Made by a program: the position numbers and the translations under genes. From NCBI GenBank assembly GCA_017417215.1, contig JAFPZP010000052.1:1-47637 (forward strand): a stretch of DNA of 47,637 bases, read 5' to 3'. Below are positions 32,770 to 41,468 of this stretch, piece after piece (the stretch's first letter is position 1; each line of letters starts with the position of its first letter). The stretch comes from Candidatus Rifleibacteriota bacterium. Lineage in GTDB: Bacteria > Muiribacteriota > Ozemobacteria > Ozemobacterales > Ozemobacteraceae. The notes beneath the pieces are model-generated. The model was not told where the DNA came from. It saw only the letters and a list, made by a program, of their open reading frames with translations, and did no database searches.

Positions 32770-33660
32770 TTACTTGTTTTCTATTTTTTCTTTAATAGCT
32801 TCAACAGCTTCAGATTTCTTTTCTTCAACCATAGTCTTAAGAGCATCTACGGCCTTTTCTTTTTCCTGATTAACAACAGCATTAATTTCTTCTTTTACAG
32901 TTGGAACTACTGATGTTTCAGCAGGTTTTGTTTCTTCAACAACAGGAGCTGGAGTTTCTACTGCTGCTGGAGCTAGAGTTTCTACTGGAGCCGGAGTAGC
33001 TGCTGCTGGAGCTGGAGTTTCTACTGGAGCTGGGGTAGCTGCTGCTGGAGCTGGAGTTGCTACTGGAGCTGGAGTTGCTGCTGCTGGAGCTGGAGTTTCT
33101 ACTGGAGCCGGAGTAGCTGCTGCTGGAGCTGGAGTTGCTACTGGAGCCGGAGTAGCTGCTGCTGGAGCTGGAGTTGCTACTGGAGCCGGAGTAGCTGCTG
33201 CTGGAGCTGGAGTTGCTACTGGAGCCGGAGTAGCTGCTGCTGGAGCTGGAGTTGCTACTGGAGCTGGGGTAGCTGTTATTGGAGTCGGATCTGTAATTGG
33301 TGTAGCCATTGGCATAGTAGGAACAGCTGCACCGGTAACAGGGGCTTGAGTCTGAGGAGCTACTGGAGCTGGAGTTGCAGTAATAGGCTGAGAATTATAG
33401 CTTCTATTAAAATCAGCTTCTTTTTCCCAACCAGGACCCCAGAAAGCAATAATAGATGAAGTAACCATAAATATAATAGCTAATGCAGTTGTAAGCTTAG
33501 ATATTTCGGTTGCACCGCCACGTTCACCAAATATAGTAGAAGAAGCACCACCACCGAATGCACCAGCCAAACCTTCTCCTTTATCAGCTTGGAAAAGGAC
33601 AATTATTATCAAAGCAAAACAAACAAGAATATGAAAACCTTTAACGATTATCGCTATCAT
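32770..33660 (-). CDS. secG: SecG preprotein translocase subunit with long Pro/Ala repeat tail
   Basis: Residues 1-75 are SecG: a first TM helix (IVKGFHILVCFALIIIVLFQ), the conserved QADKGEGLAGAFGGGASSTIFG loop, and a second TM helix (LTTALAIIFMVTSSIIAFW). SecG assists SecYEG export. Normal SecG is about 75-120 residues; this one is 296, extended by a Pro/Ala/Thr/Val tail (about 90-245) made of a 13-residue unit TPAPVATPAPAAA repeated about seven and a half times, then an acidic, coiled-coil-like end (about 250-296). The ATG at 33660 is preferred over the TTG at 33669, which is only two bases from the AAAGGAG site. Confidence 0.9.
   Translation of the reverse strand: MIAIIVKGFHILVCFALIIIVLFQADKGEGLAGAFGGGASSTIFGERGGATEISKLTTALAIIFMVTSSIIAFWGPGWEKEADFNRSYNSQPITATPAPVAPQTQAPVTGAAVPTMPMATPITDPTPITATPAPVATPAPAAATPAPVATPAPAAATPAPVATPAPAAATPAPVATPAPAAATPAPVETPAPAAATPAPVATPAPAAATPAPVETPAPAAATPAPVETLAPAAVETPAPVVEETKPAETSVVPTVKEEINAVVNQEKEKAVDALKTMVEEKKSEAVEAIKEKIENK
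32950..33272. repeat. 39-bp minisatellite within secG
   Basis: In-frame tandem units of 39 bp encoding TPAPVATPAPAAA, about seven full copies and one partial, with few third-position changes (GGAGCT against GGAGCC) and an occasional Val-Ala to Val-Glu change. Such uniformity suggests recent expansion; copy number may vary between strains. Confidence 0.85.
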
Positions 33661-33819
33661 AAAAAACAAGACTCCTTTGAGTTCCGTACAAAAACATAGT
33701 TATAAGGGAATGAGTTTAACAATAGCTAGAAAATTTGTCAACTCTTTTTAAAAGTTTCCTTTACCAATTTACTAAGAGCTTGTCTCAAAACCCACAAACA
33801 AAAGTAATAATAGATAAAG

Positions 33820-34623
33820 CTACCTATTCATTATCCAATACTGATAGGCATTTAAAAAATTCATAAAAGGTTCCATTCCCAAATAAAAAGTTAATAGAAA
33901 ACCTAAACAAAGATATGGGCCAAATGGAATATGATGACTCATAGGTCTATATGCCTTCTTGTTTTTTATACTGTCATAAATAATTCCAGATAAACCAAAA
34001 GAGGCACCTACAAAACTAGCTATTAAAACAGTAACGATTACTGGTTTCCAACCTGCCCATGCGCCCATTGCAGCCAATAGTTTAACATCACCACCACCCA
34101 TACCGTCGGGCTTTTTAAAAACTACTTCTGAAACCTTACCCAGAAACATAAGGAAACCACCGCCGACAATAAAACCAATAAAAGAATCACTTAAAGATAC
34201 ATAGTAACTAAGCTTAAAACCACCCCATTTTAAAACAGCCCAACCAATAACAGCATAAATCAAACCAGCTTTGATTCCGTTCTTAGAAAGGCAATCAGGG
34301 ATAATAAAGCATCTTATATCTACAACGGTTACAATTAAACAAGCTGATACAAAAAGCCATGAAACAAGAGCTTTTATCGAAAAACCAAACAAGTACACCC
34401 CTACTCCTGCCACAATAGCAGAAAGTGCTATATAAATTCTCTCTTGGGTTAAACCTGCATTACAGCAGCCGAACTCTTTCCCTTTTATGCAGGAAGGACA
34501 ATTCAAGTAATCACAGTGAAATTTTTCGTGACTAGGCCAGGCTCTTATAGCCCAGCCTATATATTTTCCTAAATAAGCGCCAATAACTGCACCTATAAAG
34601 GCAAGACAGATAATCTGGCTCAT
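33820..34623 (-). CDS. pilD: prepilin peptidase (type IV leader peptidase)
   Basis: A 267-residue A24 aspartic peptidase that cleaves, and in most cases N-methylates, prepilins. The two catalytic Asp are D102 in VTVVDIRCFIIPD and D179 in GMGGGDVKLLAAMG. Six to eight TM helices are visible. The N-terminal cytoplasmic loop has a Cys cluster (C37, C42, C45, C53, C54) like the zinc-binding loop of PilD, but shorter. It should process the three pilin-like proteins encoded at 20671-22560. Its ATG overlaps the agmatinase stop (ATGA, 34620-34623). Confidence 0.9.
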   Translation of the reverse strand: MSQIICLAFIGAVIGAYLGKYIGWAIRAWPSHEKFHCDYLNCPSCIKGKEFGCCNAGLTQERIYIALSAIVAGVGVYLFGFSIKALVSWLFVSACLIVTVVDIRCFIIPDCLSKNGIKAGLIYAVIGWAVLKWGGFKLSYYVSLSDSFIGFIVGGGFLMFLGKVSEVVFKKPDGMGGGDVKLLAAMGAWAGWKPVIVTVLIASFVGASFGLSGIIYDSIKNKKAYRPMSHHIPFGPYLCLGFLLTFYLGMEPFMNFLNAYQYWIMNR

Positions 34624-35525
34624 TTTATCCAGCCATTTTTATTGAATACACGGCTCAAAATCTTAAAAACAAGTTTTGCAGCCAAGAAATCTGGAGCAAT
34701 AAAACCAGGTATCGGAGCGAGTTCAACAACGTCGAAACCAACTACATTACGTTCTTCAACTACTTTAAGCAATATATCCATTGCTTGATACCAAGTCATT
34801 CCACCAGGTTCTGGAGTACCTGTAGCCGGCATAAGAGAACAATCGAACCCGTCAAGGTCAACAGTAATGTAAACATTTTCTGTTAATCTGTTCATGGCTT
34901 TATCAATCCATTTTTTTTCAGGATCTAATAATTCTTCTGCCCAAATAATTCCATCATGCCCAACTTTTTGTATAAATTCCCACTCATCAATACCTGTATT
35001 TCTAATACCAATCTGAGTTAACTTTGCATAATCCCAGCATCTTCTCATTGCACAAGCATGAGAGTTGTGAGATTTTTCATAAATATCACGCAAATCAGAG
35101 TGAGCATCTATCTGTAGAACGGAAAGATTTTTATATTTTTCACTGCAAGCCCTTACACAACCAGGTGTAAGACTATGTTCCCCGCCAATCATAACAGGAA
35201 ACTTTCCATCTTTTAAAACTTTTCTAGTTGCGTTTTCTAAATTTTTGATTGTGTTTTCCGGACTGTTTACATCTATTTCTAGTTCTGGAAGAGTATGAAC
35301 CCCATAAGTTAAAGGTTCACATTTTAAATCCAAATCAAATGGCTCAACCTGACGTGAAGCAGCGATTAATGCTGCAGGACCTTCTCGAGTTCCTGCACGA
35401 TAAGAAGTAGTGCTATCGTAAGGAACAGGTATTATAACGGCTTTTGAATCTTCGTATCTGGAAACTTCATCATGAAGCCCCAAAAAGTTGTTAGACATTC
35501 TAAAATTCACTGAATCTAGAATCAT
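34620..35525 (-). CDS. speB: agmatinase / ureohydrolase family
   Basis: A 301-residue ureohydrolase, probably agmatinase (agmatine to putrescine and urea). The Mn ligands are visible: H117 in GGEHSLTPG, D140-x-H142-x-D144 in DAHSDLRD, and D223/D225 in TVDLDGFD, followed by GTPEPGG. The start at 35525 is preferred because AGGAG lies five bases upstream; the frame is open for 20 more codons without a site. Substrate is inferred from the family motif only; guanidinobutyrase or similar is possible. Confidence 0.85.
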   Translation of the reverse strand: MILDSVNFRMSNNFLGLHDEVSRYEDSKAVIIPVPYDSTTSYRAGTREGPAALIAASRQVEPFDLDLKCEPLTYGVHTLPELEIDVNSPENTIKNLENATRKVLKDGKFPVMIGGEHSLTPGCVRACSEKYKNLSVLQIDAHSDLRDIYEKSHNSHACAMRRCWDYAKLTQIGIRNTGIDEWEFIQKVGHDGIIWAEELLDPEKKWIDKAMNRLTENVYITVDLDGFDCSLMPATGTPEPGGMTWYQAMDILLKVVEERNVVGFDVVELAPIPGFIAPDFLAAKLVFKILSRVFNKNGWIK

Positions 35526-35714
35526 AAAGACTCCTAGTAAAATAATTGTTATTTTGGATAATACCACACCTATTGAATTCGTCAATGGTTACATTCAAAA
35601 AAAATTGAAAAAATAAAAAATATAAAGTAACAACTCAAAAACAAAAATAATACTTTATAAAAAATATGCCGATATCTGAAATGTAGCTTTATAATATAAG
35701 TAGGAGAAGTGTAA

Positions 35715-35915
35715 ATGTCTGCTTACAAAACTACATCTGAAAAAATCTTGGACAGGCTTGCAGAAGGGGCCAATTTTGCTGAATTAAAAAAAGAAAGCGG
35801 TTATGATAAAACCGATTTCTTAACAGCAGCACTATTTGGTGTGGCAGAACTGCATGAAGAATACAAAGAACTTGCCCAAAAGCACAGCCAGTTTAAAGAA
35901 TATAATCTATGGTAA
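35715..35915 (+). CDS. small helical protein, unknown
   Basis: A 66-residue protein with a TAGGAGAAG ribosome-binding site seven bases before ATG. The sequence SEKILDRLAEGANFAELKKE followed by SGYDKTDFLTAALFGVAEL resembles the helix-turn-helix half of DUF433-like antitoxin proteins, but too weakly to assign. It stands alone and is followed by a terminator. Confidence 0.7.
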   Translation: MSAYKTTSEKILDRLAEGANFAELKKESGYDKTDFLTAALFGVAELHEEYKELAQKHSQFKEYNLW

Positions 35916-35926
35916 ATAGTAAAAAA

Positions 35927-35948
35927 GCAGCCGAATAAAATCGACTGC
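35927..35948. terminator. short terminator hairpin between convergent small genes
   Basis: GCAG, one unpaired base, CGA, a loop of six, TCG, one unpaired base and CTGC, with an A-tract before and a T-rich run after; usable in both directions by the 66-residue gene and the 28-codon minus-strand frame. Confidence 0.7.
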
Positions 35949-35982
35949 CTTTTATTACTTAATTTACTGTATTTTGTATCTA

Positions 35983-36069
35983 TTATTCAGAAAGATAACC
36001 GTAAATATAACCGGCAAAAGCACAAACGCTAATAACTAATGCCCACCAAATGAAACGAAATATAGACAT
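35983..36069 (-). CDS. 28-residue single-helix membrane peptide
   Basis: An ATG (36067-36069) seven bases after a perfect GGAGG opens a 28-codon frame. The peptide is SIFRFIWWALVISVCAFAG followed by YIYGYLSE: one TM helix with a basic N-terminus and acidic end. Size and form recall small accessory subunits such as CydX, but it lacks their motif. The strong ribosome-binding site and terminator placement support a real gene. Confidence 0.6.
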   Translation of the reverse strand: MSIFRFIWWALVISVCAFAGYIYGYLSE

Positions 36070-36148
36070 ATTTTTATCCTCCAACTGAATTAACTAAAGT
36101 TATGATATCATATGTTTATATGTTTGGTCAAAGAACTGGAACCTTTTT

Positions 36149-37861
36149 ATGAAAAGAATAAAAACATTTATCCTAACATCAATATTAATGACGGTAACAG
36201 CTTATACTTTTGCCGAATTTGACAATACAAATATTCTGGTAGAACAAGCTGTAAATCATATATATCAGCAAAGATACAAACAAGCTCATTCTATTTTGAA
36301 AGAAGCTTATGAACAATCTCCAAGACATCCAGGGGTTCACTTTAATCTTGGACGTCTTTTTGAACTTACAGGCAATTATCAGGAAGCCTTAAAGGAATAT
36401 CGTCTAGCAGCTTCTTTAGACCAATCAATGGTAGCAGCCAGAAGAGGCATGGCTAGATGTACTGTAGAATTAAAGAAAGCTTCGGTTGTCAATCCGCCTA
36501 GTGGCAGTCCCAGCAGCAAAGCAAACGGTTATGCAGCTCCTGTGGTTACTCAGAAAAGACCGAAACAGACAAATCAATACACTTTGCCTGAAAATCCTTA
36601 TCCCAATCAGCCTAGCTATTCTGGCTATGACTCACCTACAGCTCCAGCCCCAGCTCCAAAACAACAAGTAAAGACCTCTGCTCCTATAGTAAGTCAAAAC
36701 GGCGATGCTTTACAAACCAGCAAAGTTTATTCCAGCACAAGCAATCTGAATCTTCCTCCTTTACCACAAAGCGTAACAGTTAAGGCTTCAAGACCTTCTG
36801 GTGAAAATAAAGCAAAAACAATGCTAGATAACGGAGACACAGATGGTGCTATTAAACATCTAGAAAAGATACTTGAAAATAATCCTGATAGTCCTGAAGC
36901 TCACTATCTCATGGGCAAGGCTCTCAGCATGAAAAACAATCTTTTCGGTTCTATAAAGCATCTTGAAGAAGCTATCAGAGTAGATGAAAAATATTATGAA
37001 GCTTATTATTTACTTGGTAAGAACTATGCAAAAGTAAACTTAATGGAAGATGCAATCAAAAATTATCTTGTTTATTATGGTGTAAAGCCTCAGGCATCTG
37101 TCGCAGTTGAAATTGCCAGAATATATGAAAACATGGGAAATCAAGCTCAAGCAAATGATTTTTATATCAAAGCCAATACCATGAATCCTGGTAATTCCAA
37201 TCTTCAAATGCAAGTTAATGAATCTTCTGTAAGTCTAGCTAATGACCTTTATCTTAGAGGGAATCATGCTTTCTCTATTAATCAGTTTAGAGAAGCAGCA
37301 AGCCTTTTTAATCAAGCTATTTCCACAAATAGCCTTCCAGATGGCGCAAGACGAGACGCGTTAAGAAAGCTTGAAATTGCAAAATTCCGGGTTAATGAAA
37401 GCAATCAGCAACTCGCTCCAATGCAGCAAGGCTTTGTTGAAACTCGCAAGAACTTTGCTCCAACTTCATTAAAATACTACCAATTATCTGATATTAACTA
37501 TAAGAACAATTTTACAAATGCTATTTCAGTTGAGTGGACTGGTTATATAGCCAGAAGAATCACAAGATATGGCAGAGATTTCCTGTTAATGATAAAAGAA
37601 TGTGATCGCGATGAATTGGAATACATGAACAAAATCGATAACGATTACAAACTTAACAAACATTTTAATAATCAACCGGTATTTTTGATTATGACCTCAA
37701 AAGGTGGTTTTCCTAATTTCATAAAGGAAAAAACAATGATAACCTTTACAGGAAGAACAGAATGGCAGTTCTACGAAATAATAAATGATATGGGTTCTAT
37801 AGTCAGACTGCCTACTTTTGAGTATGTATCTGCTTTCCCAGTAAAAACAGCCCGAAGATAA
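36149..37861 (+). CDS. exported TPR-repeat protein with Pro-rich linker
   Basis: A 570-residue protein. The signal peptide (1-22) ends AYTFA. Two to three TPRs (about 30-105) are followed by a low-complexity Pro/Ser/Gln linker (about 115-220, e.g. TAPAPAPKQQ), TPRs again (about 225-430), and a C-terminal 130-residue domain (about 435-570) of mixed character with YINIEWTGYIARRI-like strands, which I do not recognise. Likely periplasmic. Monocistronic with its own terminator. Confidence 0.85.
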   Translation: MKRIKTFILTSILMTVTAYTFAEFDNTNILVEQAVNHIYQQRYKQAHSILKEAYEQSPRHPGVHFNLGRLFELTGNYQEALKEYRLAASLDQSMVAARRGMARCTVELKKASVVNPPSGSPSSKANGYAAPVVTQKRPKQTNQYTLPENPYPNQPSYSGYDSPTAPAPAPKQQVKTSAPIVSQNGDALQTSKVYSSTSNLNLPPLPQSVTVKASRPSGENKAKTMLDNGDTDGAIKHLEKILENNPDSPEAHYLMGKALSMKNNLFGSIKHLEEAIRVDEKYYEAYYLLGKNYAKVNLMEDAIKNYLVYYGVKPQASVAVEIARIYENMGNQAQANDFYIKANTMNPGNSNLQMQVNESSVSLANDLYLRGNHAFSINQFREAASLFNQAISTNSLPDGARRDALRKLEIAKFRVNESNQQLAPMQQGFVETRKNFAPTSLKYYQLSDINYKNNFTNAISVEWTGYIARRITRYGRDFLLMIKECDRDELEYMNKIDNDYKLNKHFNNQPVFLIMTSKGGFPNFIKEKTMITFTGRTEWQFYEIINDMGSIVRLPTFEYVSAFPVKTARR

Positions 37862-37864
37862 CAT

Positions 37865-37893
37865 AAAACCGCTGGCCTAATGCCAGCGGTTTT
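37865..37893 (+). terminator. Rho-independent terminator
   Basis: AAAACCGCTGGC (37865-37876), loop CTAAT, GCCAGCGGTTTT (37882-37893), then a T-rich tail. Confidence 0.92.
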
Positions 37894-37960
37894 ATTGTTT
37901 TTAGTTAGAATTCCCTCTTCTATCTTAAATCTCTCGTTTTTCAATTCTCTTTTTTTTGAA

Positions 37961-38083
37961 AGCGGACAGTCTGCTTGCTCAAACTTATTCTCCTCCGCGG
38001 TCTCTGTAAATATGTACCTTCGAATAAACTCTGAGGGAACGAGCCTTGTGCGGAGAATAGAGGTCTCGCGTCTGCTGTCCGCT
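37961..38083. repeat. AGCGGACAG inverted-repeat element
   Basis: AGCGGACAG (37961-37969) and CTGTCCGCT (38075-38083) bound a 123-bp block more GC-rich than its surroundings. The right arm, read on the minus strand (AGCGGACAGCAGACGCGA and on to GACCTC), matches 43955-43978 at 22 of 24 positions. No gene is evident. The flanks, to 38162, are ATCTTATAT-type tandem arrays; no other feature lies in the gap. Confidence 0.6.
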
Positions 38084-38162
38084 CTATTGCATTGCTGCTC
38101 TGCGCTCTCATTTCTTCTATCTTCTATCTTATATCTTATTTCTTATATCTTATTTCTCCAAG

Positions 38163-38993
38163 CTATGCTTGGTTATAGACTTCTCTCTTGCCAGAAGTAG
38201 CAAAAATAATTATTCCTGAAACAATAAAACATATTGCAAGACACTGACTAGAAGTCATCCCAAAACAATCGAAAGGATTGAGTCTGATAAACTCAATAAA
38301 AAACCTAGCTATTCCAAACCAAACAAGAAAAAATGCAAACTTATGACCTTTCCCTATTTTCCACCAGGTTCCATAAAGCAAAATCATACAAAGAATAAAA
38401 GAGAGTGAAGATTCATATAAAGGAGTCGGATGAACCGGAATATCCGCGGGAATTGGCTCATTAGGGAAAATTTCTTTATATTTGGATACCAACATAGTAT
38501 TGGTACTGCTTAAAGTAGGAACAATTCCCTTCGGAAATGTCATTGCCCAAGGTAATTTACAAGGAATACCATAACAGCCATCTCCTGCAAAAATACAGCC
38601 TAATCTTCCTAATACGTAACCCCAAGCAAGACCAGGAGCATATAAATCAGCTAACTTAAAGAAGGGCTCACCAGATTTTTTTACTCTCCACATGCATAAC
38701 CCAAAAGCCATTACATAACCACCAAGAACAGAAAAACCTGTAGTAGAAAAAAGTAAAGTGTGAATTGGATTAGCCAAGAATTCAGGAATATTTTCTAAAA
38801 CATACATTATTCTTGAGCCAACCATGCCGCCAAAAATAGCTAAAAAATGTAAATCCCAAGCTAAATCAACACTAACACCAGCTTTTTTAAACTGTCTATT
38901 AACCAATAAAAAACCAGTCAGAAAAGCTGTTGCCAGCATTACGCCGTAGGAGCCTATTCTAATAGAGCCAATTTGAAATAATATAGGATGCAT
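38163..38993 (-). CDS. lgt: prolipoprotein diacylglyceryl transferase
   Basis: A 276-residue membrane enzyme that transfers diacylglycerol from phosphatidylglycerol to the lipobox Cys of prolipoproteins. Seven TM helices are expected. The Lgt signature lies at 129-142 as GRLGCIFAGDGCYG, a divergent form of the common GRIGNFxNxExxG, with Cys in place of Asn and Asp in place of Glu. It would serve the lipoproteins at 4450 and 43724. Gene order hprK-yvcK-lgt resembles Firmicutes clusters. Confidence 0.93.
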   Translation of the reverse strand: MHPILFQIGSIRIGSYGVMLATAFLTGFLLVNRQFKKAGVSVDLAWDLHFLAIFGGMVGSRIMYVLENIPEFLANPIHTLLFSTTGFSVLGGYVMAFGLCMWRVKKSGEPFFKLADLYAPGLAWGYVLGRLGCIFAGDGCYGIPCKLPWAMTFPKGIVPTLSSTNTMLVSKYKEIFPNEPIPADIPVHPTPLYESSLSFILCMILLYGTWWKIGKGHKFAFFLVWFGIARFFIEFIRLNPFDCFGMTSSQCLAICFIVSGIIIFATSGKREVYNQA

Positions 38994-39061
38994 AATGAGG
39001 TTAAAGTATCATAAAAAAAGTAAGCTTTCAACCTATTCTATCTAGCTTCAAAAAGCTATAT

Positions 39062-40372
39062 CTAATCTTCATTGCTCAAATCTTTAATATCTGTATCATT
39101 ATTTTTTGTTTCAACTACAAGATTAGCAATTATATTGGCTAAAGTATTAGGATTATGTCTTAACAAATCAGATTCTGAAAGTAAATCTGCAGCGACAACT
39201 CTTATTCCAAGTTCTTCTATTTTCTTTACCGTAGGCGGAACCCAATACTGATTCTTAGCCTCGTATTTAGTCATAAGATTTTTTGCAGCTCTTCTCGAAT
39301 TAACAATCACAACGTCAAGCTTATCCAAACCTGTTTTATCAAGTATTGTTTTAACATGGTCAAGAGCATTAAAATCATCGGTTTCACCAGGTTGAGTCAT
39401 AACATTACATATATAAACAACTGTCGCCTCACTTTTATTAATATGCTCAACAACGCCAGGAACAAGCAAATTAGGAATTACACTAGTATAAAGGCTACCA
39501 GGACCTAGAATAATCATATTCGCATCGTCTATAGCGCTTAAAGCTTCTTGGTTGGGCTCTGGGGAAACTGGCACAAGAGACATTTTAGCTATACGCTTCT
39601 TTACTTCACATATAGCTGTTTCGCCAACCATTTCAGTTCCGTCTTCAAAATCGGCATGAAGTTGAACGTTGTCATTGGTTACAGGTACAACATGACCTTT
39701 TATAGCAAGAATACTGCTTACTTCACGGACAGCACTACTGAAATCTCCAATAACTCCTGTCATAGCAGCAATAAACAGGTTACCAAAGCTATGCCCTTCA
39801 ATATCTCCACCTTCAGAAAACCTATATTGGAAAAGTCTGGAAAGCAAACTTTCAGATCTTGACAAAGCAACGATACAGTTTCTTATGTCACCTGGTGGAA
39901 GAATCTGTAAATCCTTTCTGAGTCGACCAGAAGAACCACCATCATCGGTTACTGTTACAACCGCGGTAAGTCTTACATCAACTTCTTTCAAACCTTTTAA
40001 AAGAGAACTTAAACCAGTTCCACCGCCCAAAGCAACCAACGAAGGTCTTTCATCTTTTCTATTTCTGTGGAAAACAAATTCTTTAAGTTTGGTTGATAGT
40101 TCTGAATCTCTACTATCAAGAATTTCAAATGCTAATTTAAAACCTTTATAAAACCAGAAACTACTTATAAGCATTGCTGTAAATGCAGTAAAAGCTAAAG
40201 CCATAGGATGAAAAGATCTTAAGGTTTCAACAGTTGCAGGCGCAAGCATTAAAACAGACAATGAAAAAATAGTAAAACCGAACCCCATAATCAGTAAGCC
40301 AAGCCCCAAATAAGCAACCCATCTGCGAGCTCTAACCTTATGATTAATTAATCGGCGAAGGCTGAAATGCAT
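39062..40372 (-). CDS. yvcK: YvcK/CofD-like gluconeogenesis factor
   Basis: A 436-residue protein. Two N-terminal TM helices (about 18-44 and 56-74) precede the YvcK domain, with LVALGGGTGLSSLLKGLK (113-130) and VTDDGGSSGRLR (141-152). YvcK proteins bind UDP-sugars and are needed for growth on gluconeogenic carbon and for wall homeostasis in Firmicutes and actinobacteria. The start overlaps the hprK stop by one base (TAATG), so the two are coupled. Confidence 0.93.
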   Translation of the reverse strand: MHFSLRRLINHKVRARRWVAYLGLGLLIMGFGFTIFSLSVLMLAPATVETLRSFHPMALAFTAFTAMLISSFWFYKGFKLAFEILDSRDSELSTKLKEFVFHRNRKDERPSLVALGGGTGLSSLLKGLKEVDVRLTAVVTVTDDGGSSGRLRKDLQILPPGDIRNCIVALSRSESLLSRLFQYRFSEGGDIEGHSFGNLFIAAMTGVIGDFSSAVREVSSILAIKGHVVPVTNDNVQLHADFEDGTEMVGETAICEVKKRIAKMSLVPVSPEPNQEALSAIDDANMIILGPGSLYTSVIPNLLVPGVVEHINKSEATVVYICNVMTQPGETDDFNALDHVKTILDKTGLDKLDVVIVNSRRAAKNLMTKYEAKNQYWVPPTVKKIEELGIRVVAADLLSESDLLRHNPNTLANIIANLVVETKNNDTDIKDLSNED

Positions 40373-41295
40373 TATATGTCTCCGGCCATTTTAGCCTTTA
40401 GCTGCCTTGAAAAACGTTCTGCACTCATTATGCCCATTCTGCGCAAATAGAAGTTCATTGCCGCAGTTTCAACAACGACAGCAAGATTTCTCCCTTCCCT
40501 AACAGGAATTGTAGTCGACGGAATCTCAACTTTTAAAAATTTAACCGTTCGCTGAAAGATTCCAAGTCGGTCGTATTCTTTATTATCATCCCATTTTTCA
40601 AGATTAATAACCATGTCTACATTCTTTTCGTCAGCTGTTGCTGCAATACCGAAAAGAGAACGTATATCAATAATACCTAAACCGCGAATCTCCATATGAT
40701 GTCTTATCATATCATCTGGAGAACCTACTATTTTGGTATCACTTATCTTCATTAACTGAACCGCATCATCTGCAACCAGTCTATGACCTCGTTTTATCAA
40801 TTCTAGGGCACATTCACTTTTCCCTATTCCTGATGCCCCCATAATGAGGATACCTACACCGTATACTTCTACAAAAACTCCGTGTACACTTTTTCTAGGA
40901 GCAAATCTATTATGCAAATAACTTGAAAGTTCATAAATAAATTCACCCGTTCTAGCAGGAGTTCTCAACAGAGGAATACTCTTCTGGTTACAAAGTTCAA
41001 TTAACTCATCTAATACCAGCAAATCATCAGTAATAATTATACAGGGAATATTAAAAAATAATAGCTGACGCAATCTTACTTTTCTTGTTTCTGCCTGTTG
41101 TTCACCAAGATAAGCAAGCTCGGTACGACCTAGAACAATAATTCGTTCGTATCCAAAATGTTCAAAAAAACCAGCTAACTCAAGCCCAGGACGGTGAACT
41201 TCTGAAGATATTATCTTACGGTCTAGCCCTTCTTTGCCTGCGACAACAATTAGATTTTGATCTTGTACTATTTCTCTGACCAATATCAGAGCCAT
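40372..41295 (-). CDS. hprK: HPr kinase/phosphorylase
   Basis: A 307-residue enzyme that phosphorylates and dephosphorylates HPr on Ser46. Walker A is G153-ASGIGK-S160 and the signature is MEIRGLGIIDI (201-211). The conserved HGVFVEVYG (138-146) precedes the P-loop. An N-terminal domain (1-130) is present. It is the normal length. In Gram-negatives it usually links carbon status to regulation rather than sugar uptake; no HPr gene is in the window. Confidence 0.97.
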   Translation of the reverse strand: MALILVREIVQDQNLIVVAGKEGLDRKIISSEVHRPGLELAGFFEHFGYERIIVLGRTELAYLGEQQAETRKVRLRQLLFFNIPCIIITDDLLVLDELIELCNQKSIPLLRTPARTGEFIYELSSYLHNRFAPRKSVHGVFVEVYGVGILIMGASGIGKSECALELIKRGHRLVADDAVQLMKISDTKIVGSPDDMIRHHMEIRGLGIIDIRSLFGIAATADEKNVDMVINLEKWDDNKEYDRLGIFQRTVKFLKVEIPSTTIPVREGRNLAVVVETAAMNFYLRRMGIMSAERFSRQLKAKMAGDI

Positions 41296-41422
41296 AAAAC
41301 ATCCCTCTTATATTTATTTTGTCTTTCAATATCTTGAACGGCGTACAATCTATCTTACACTCTTTTTTATTTCTATGCAATAATTTATGGGTCAGTTATA
41401 GGTCAACATAAAGAATTAAAGA

Positions 41423-41452
41423 CTTGACTTTTTATAATATTTTTAATATTAG
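41423..41452 (+). promoter_or_regulatory. candidate promoter of the zinc locus
   Basis: TTGACT and TATTAG are 17 bp apart just before the 41469 start; the -10 is imperfect and the leader would be very short. Confidence 0.35.
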
Positions 41453-41468
41453 TCTTCATAGTAGATGT

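Noticed and set aside
32950..33272. CRISPR-like regular repeats
   Set aside because: The 39-bp units are contiguous, in frame and code for the SecG tail; there are no unique spacers and no cas genes.
33722..33800. Third TIR element (GAGCTTGTCTCAAAAC at 33776)
   Set aside because: Only one end resembles the TIR; the supposed partner at 33728-33745 matches poorly and no target duplication is visible.
41296..41468. TTG start at 41424 for the zinc-locus membrane protein
   Set aside because: The TTG is better read as a -35 hexamer, and the ATG at 41469 gives a normal N-terminus before the membrane helix.
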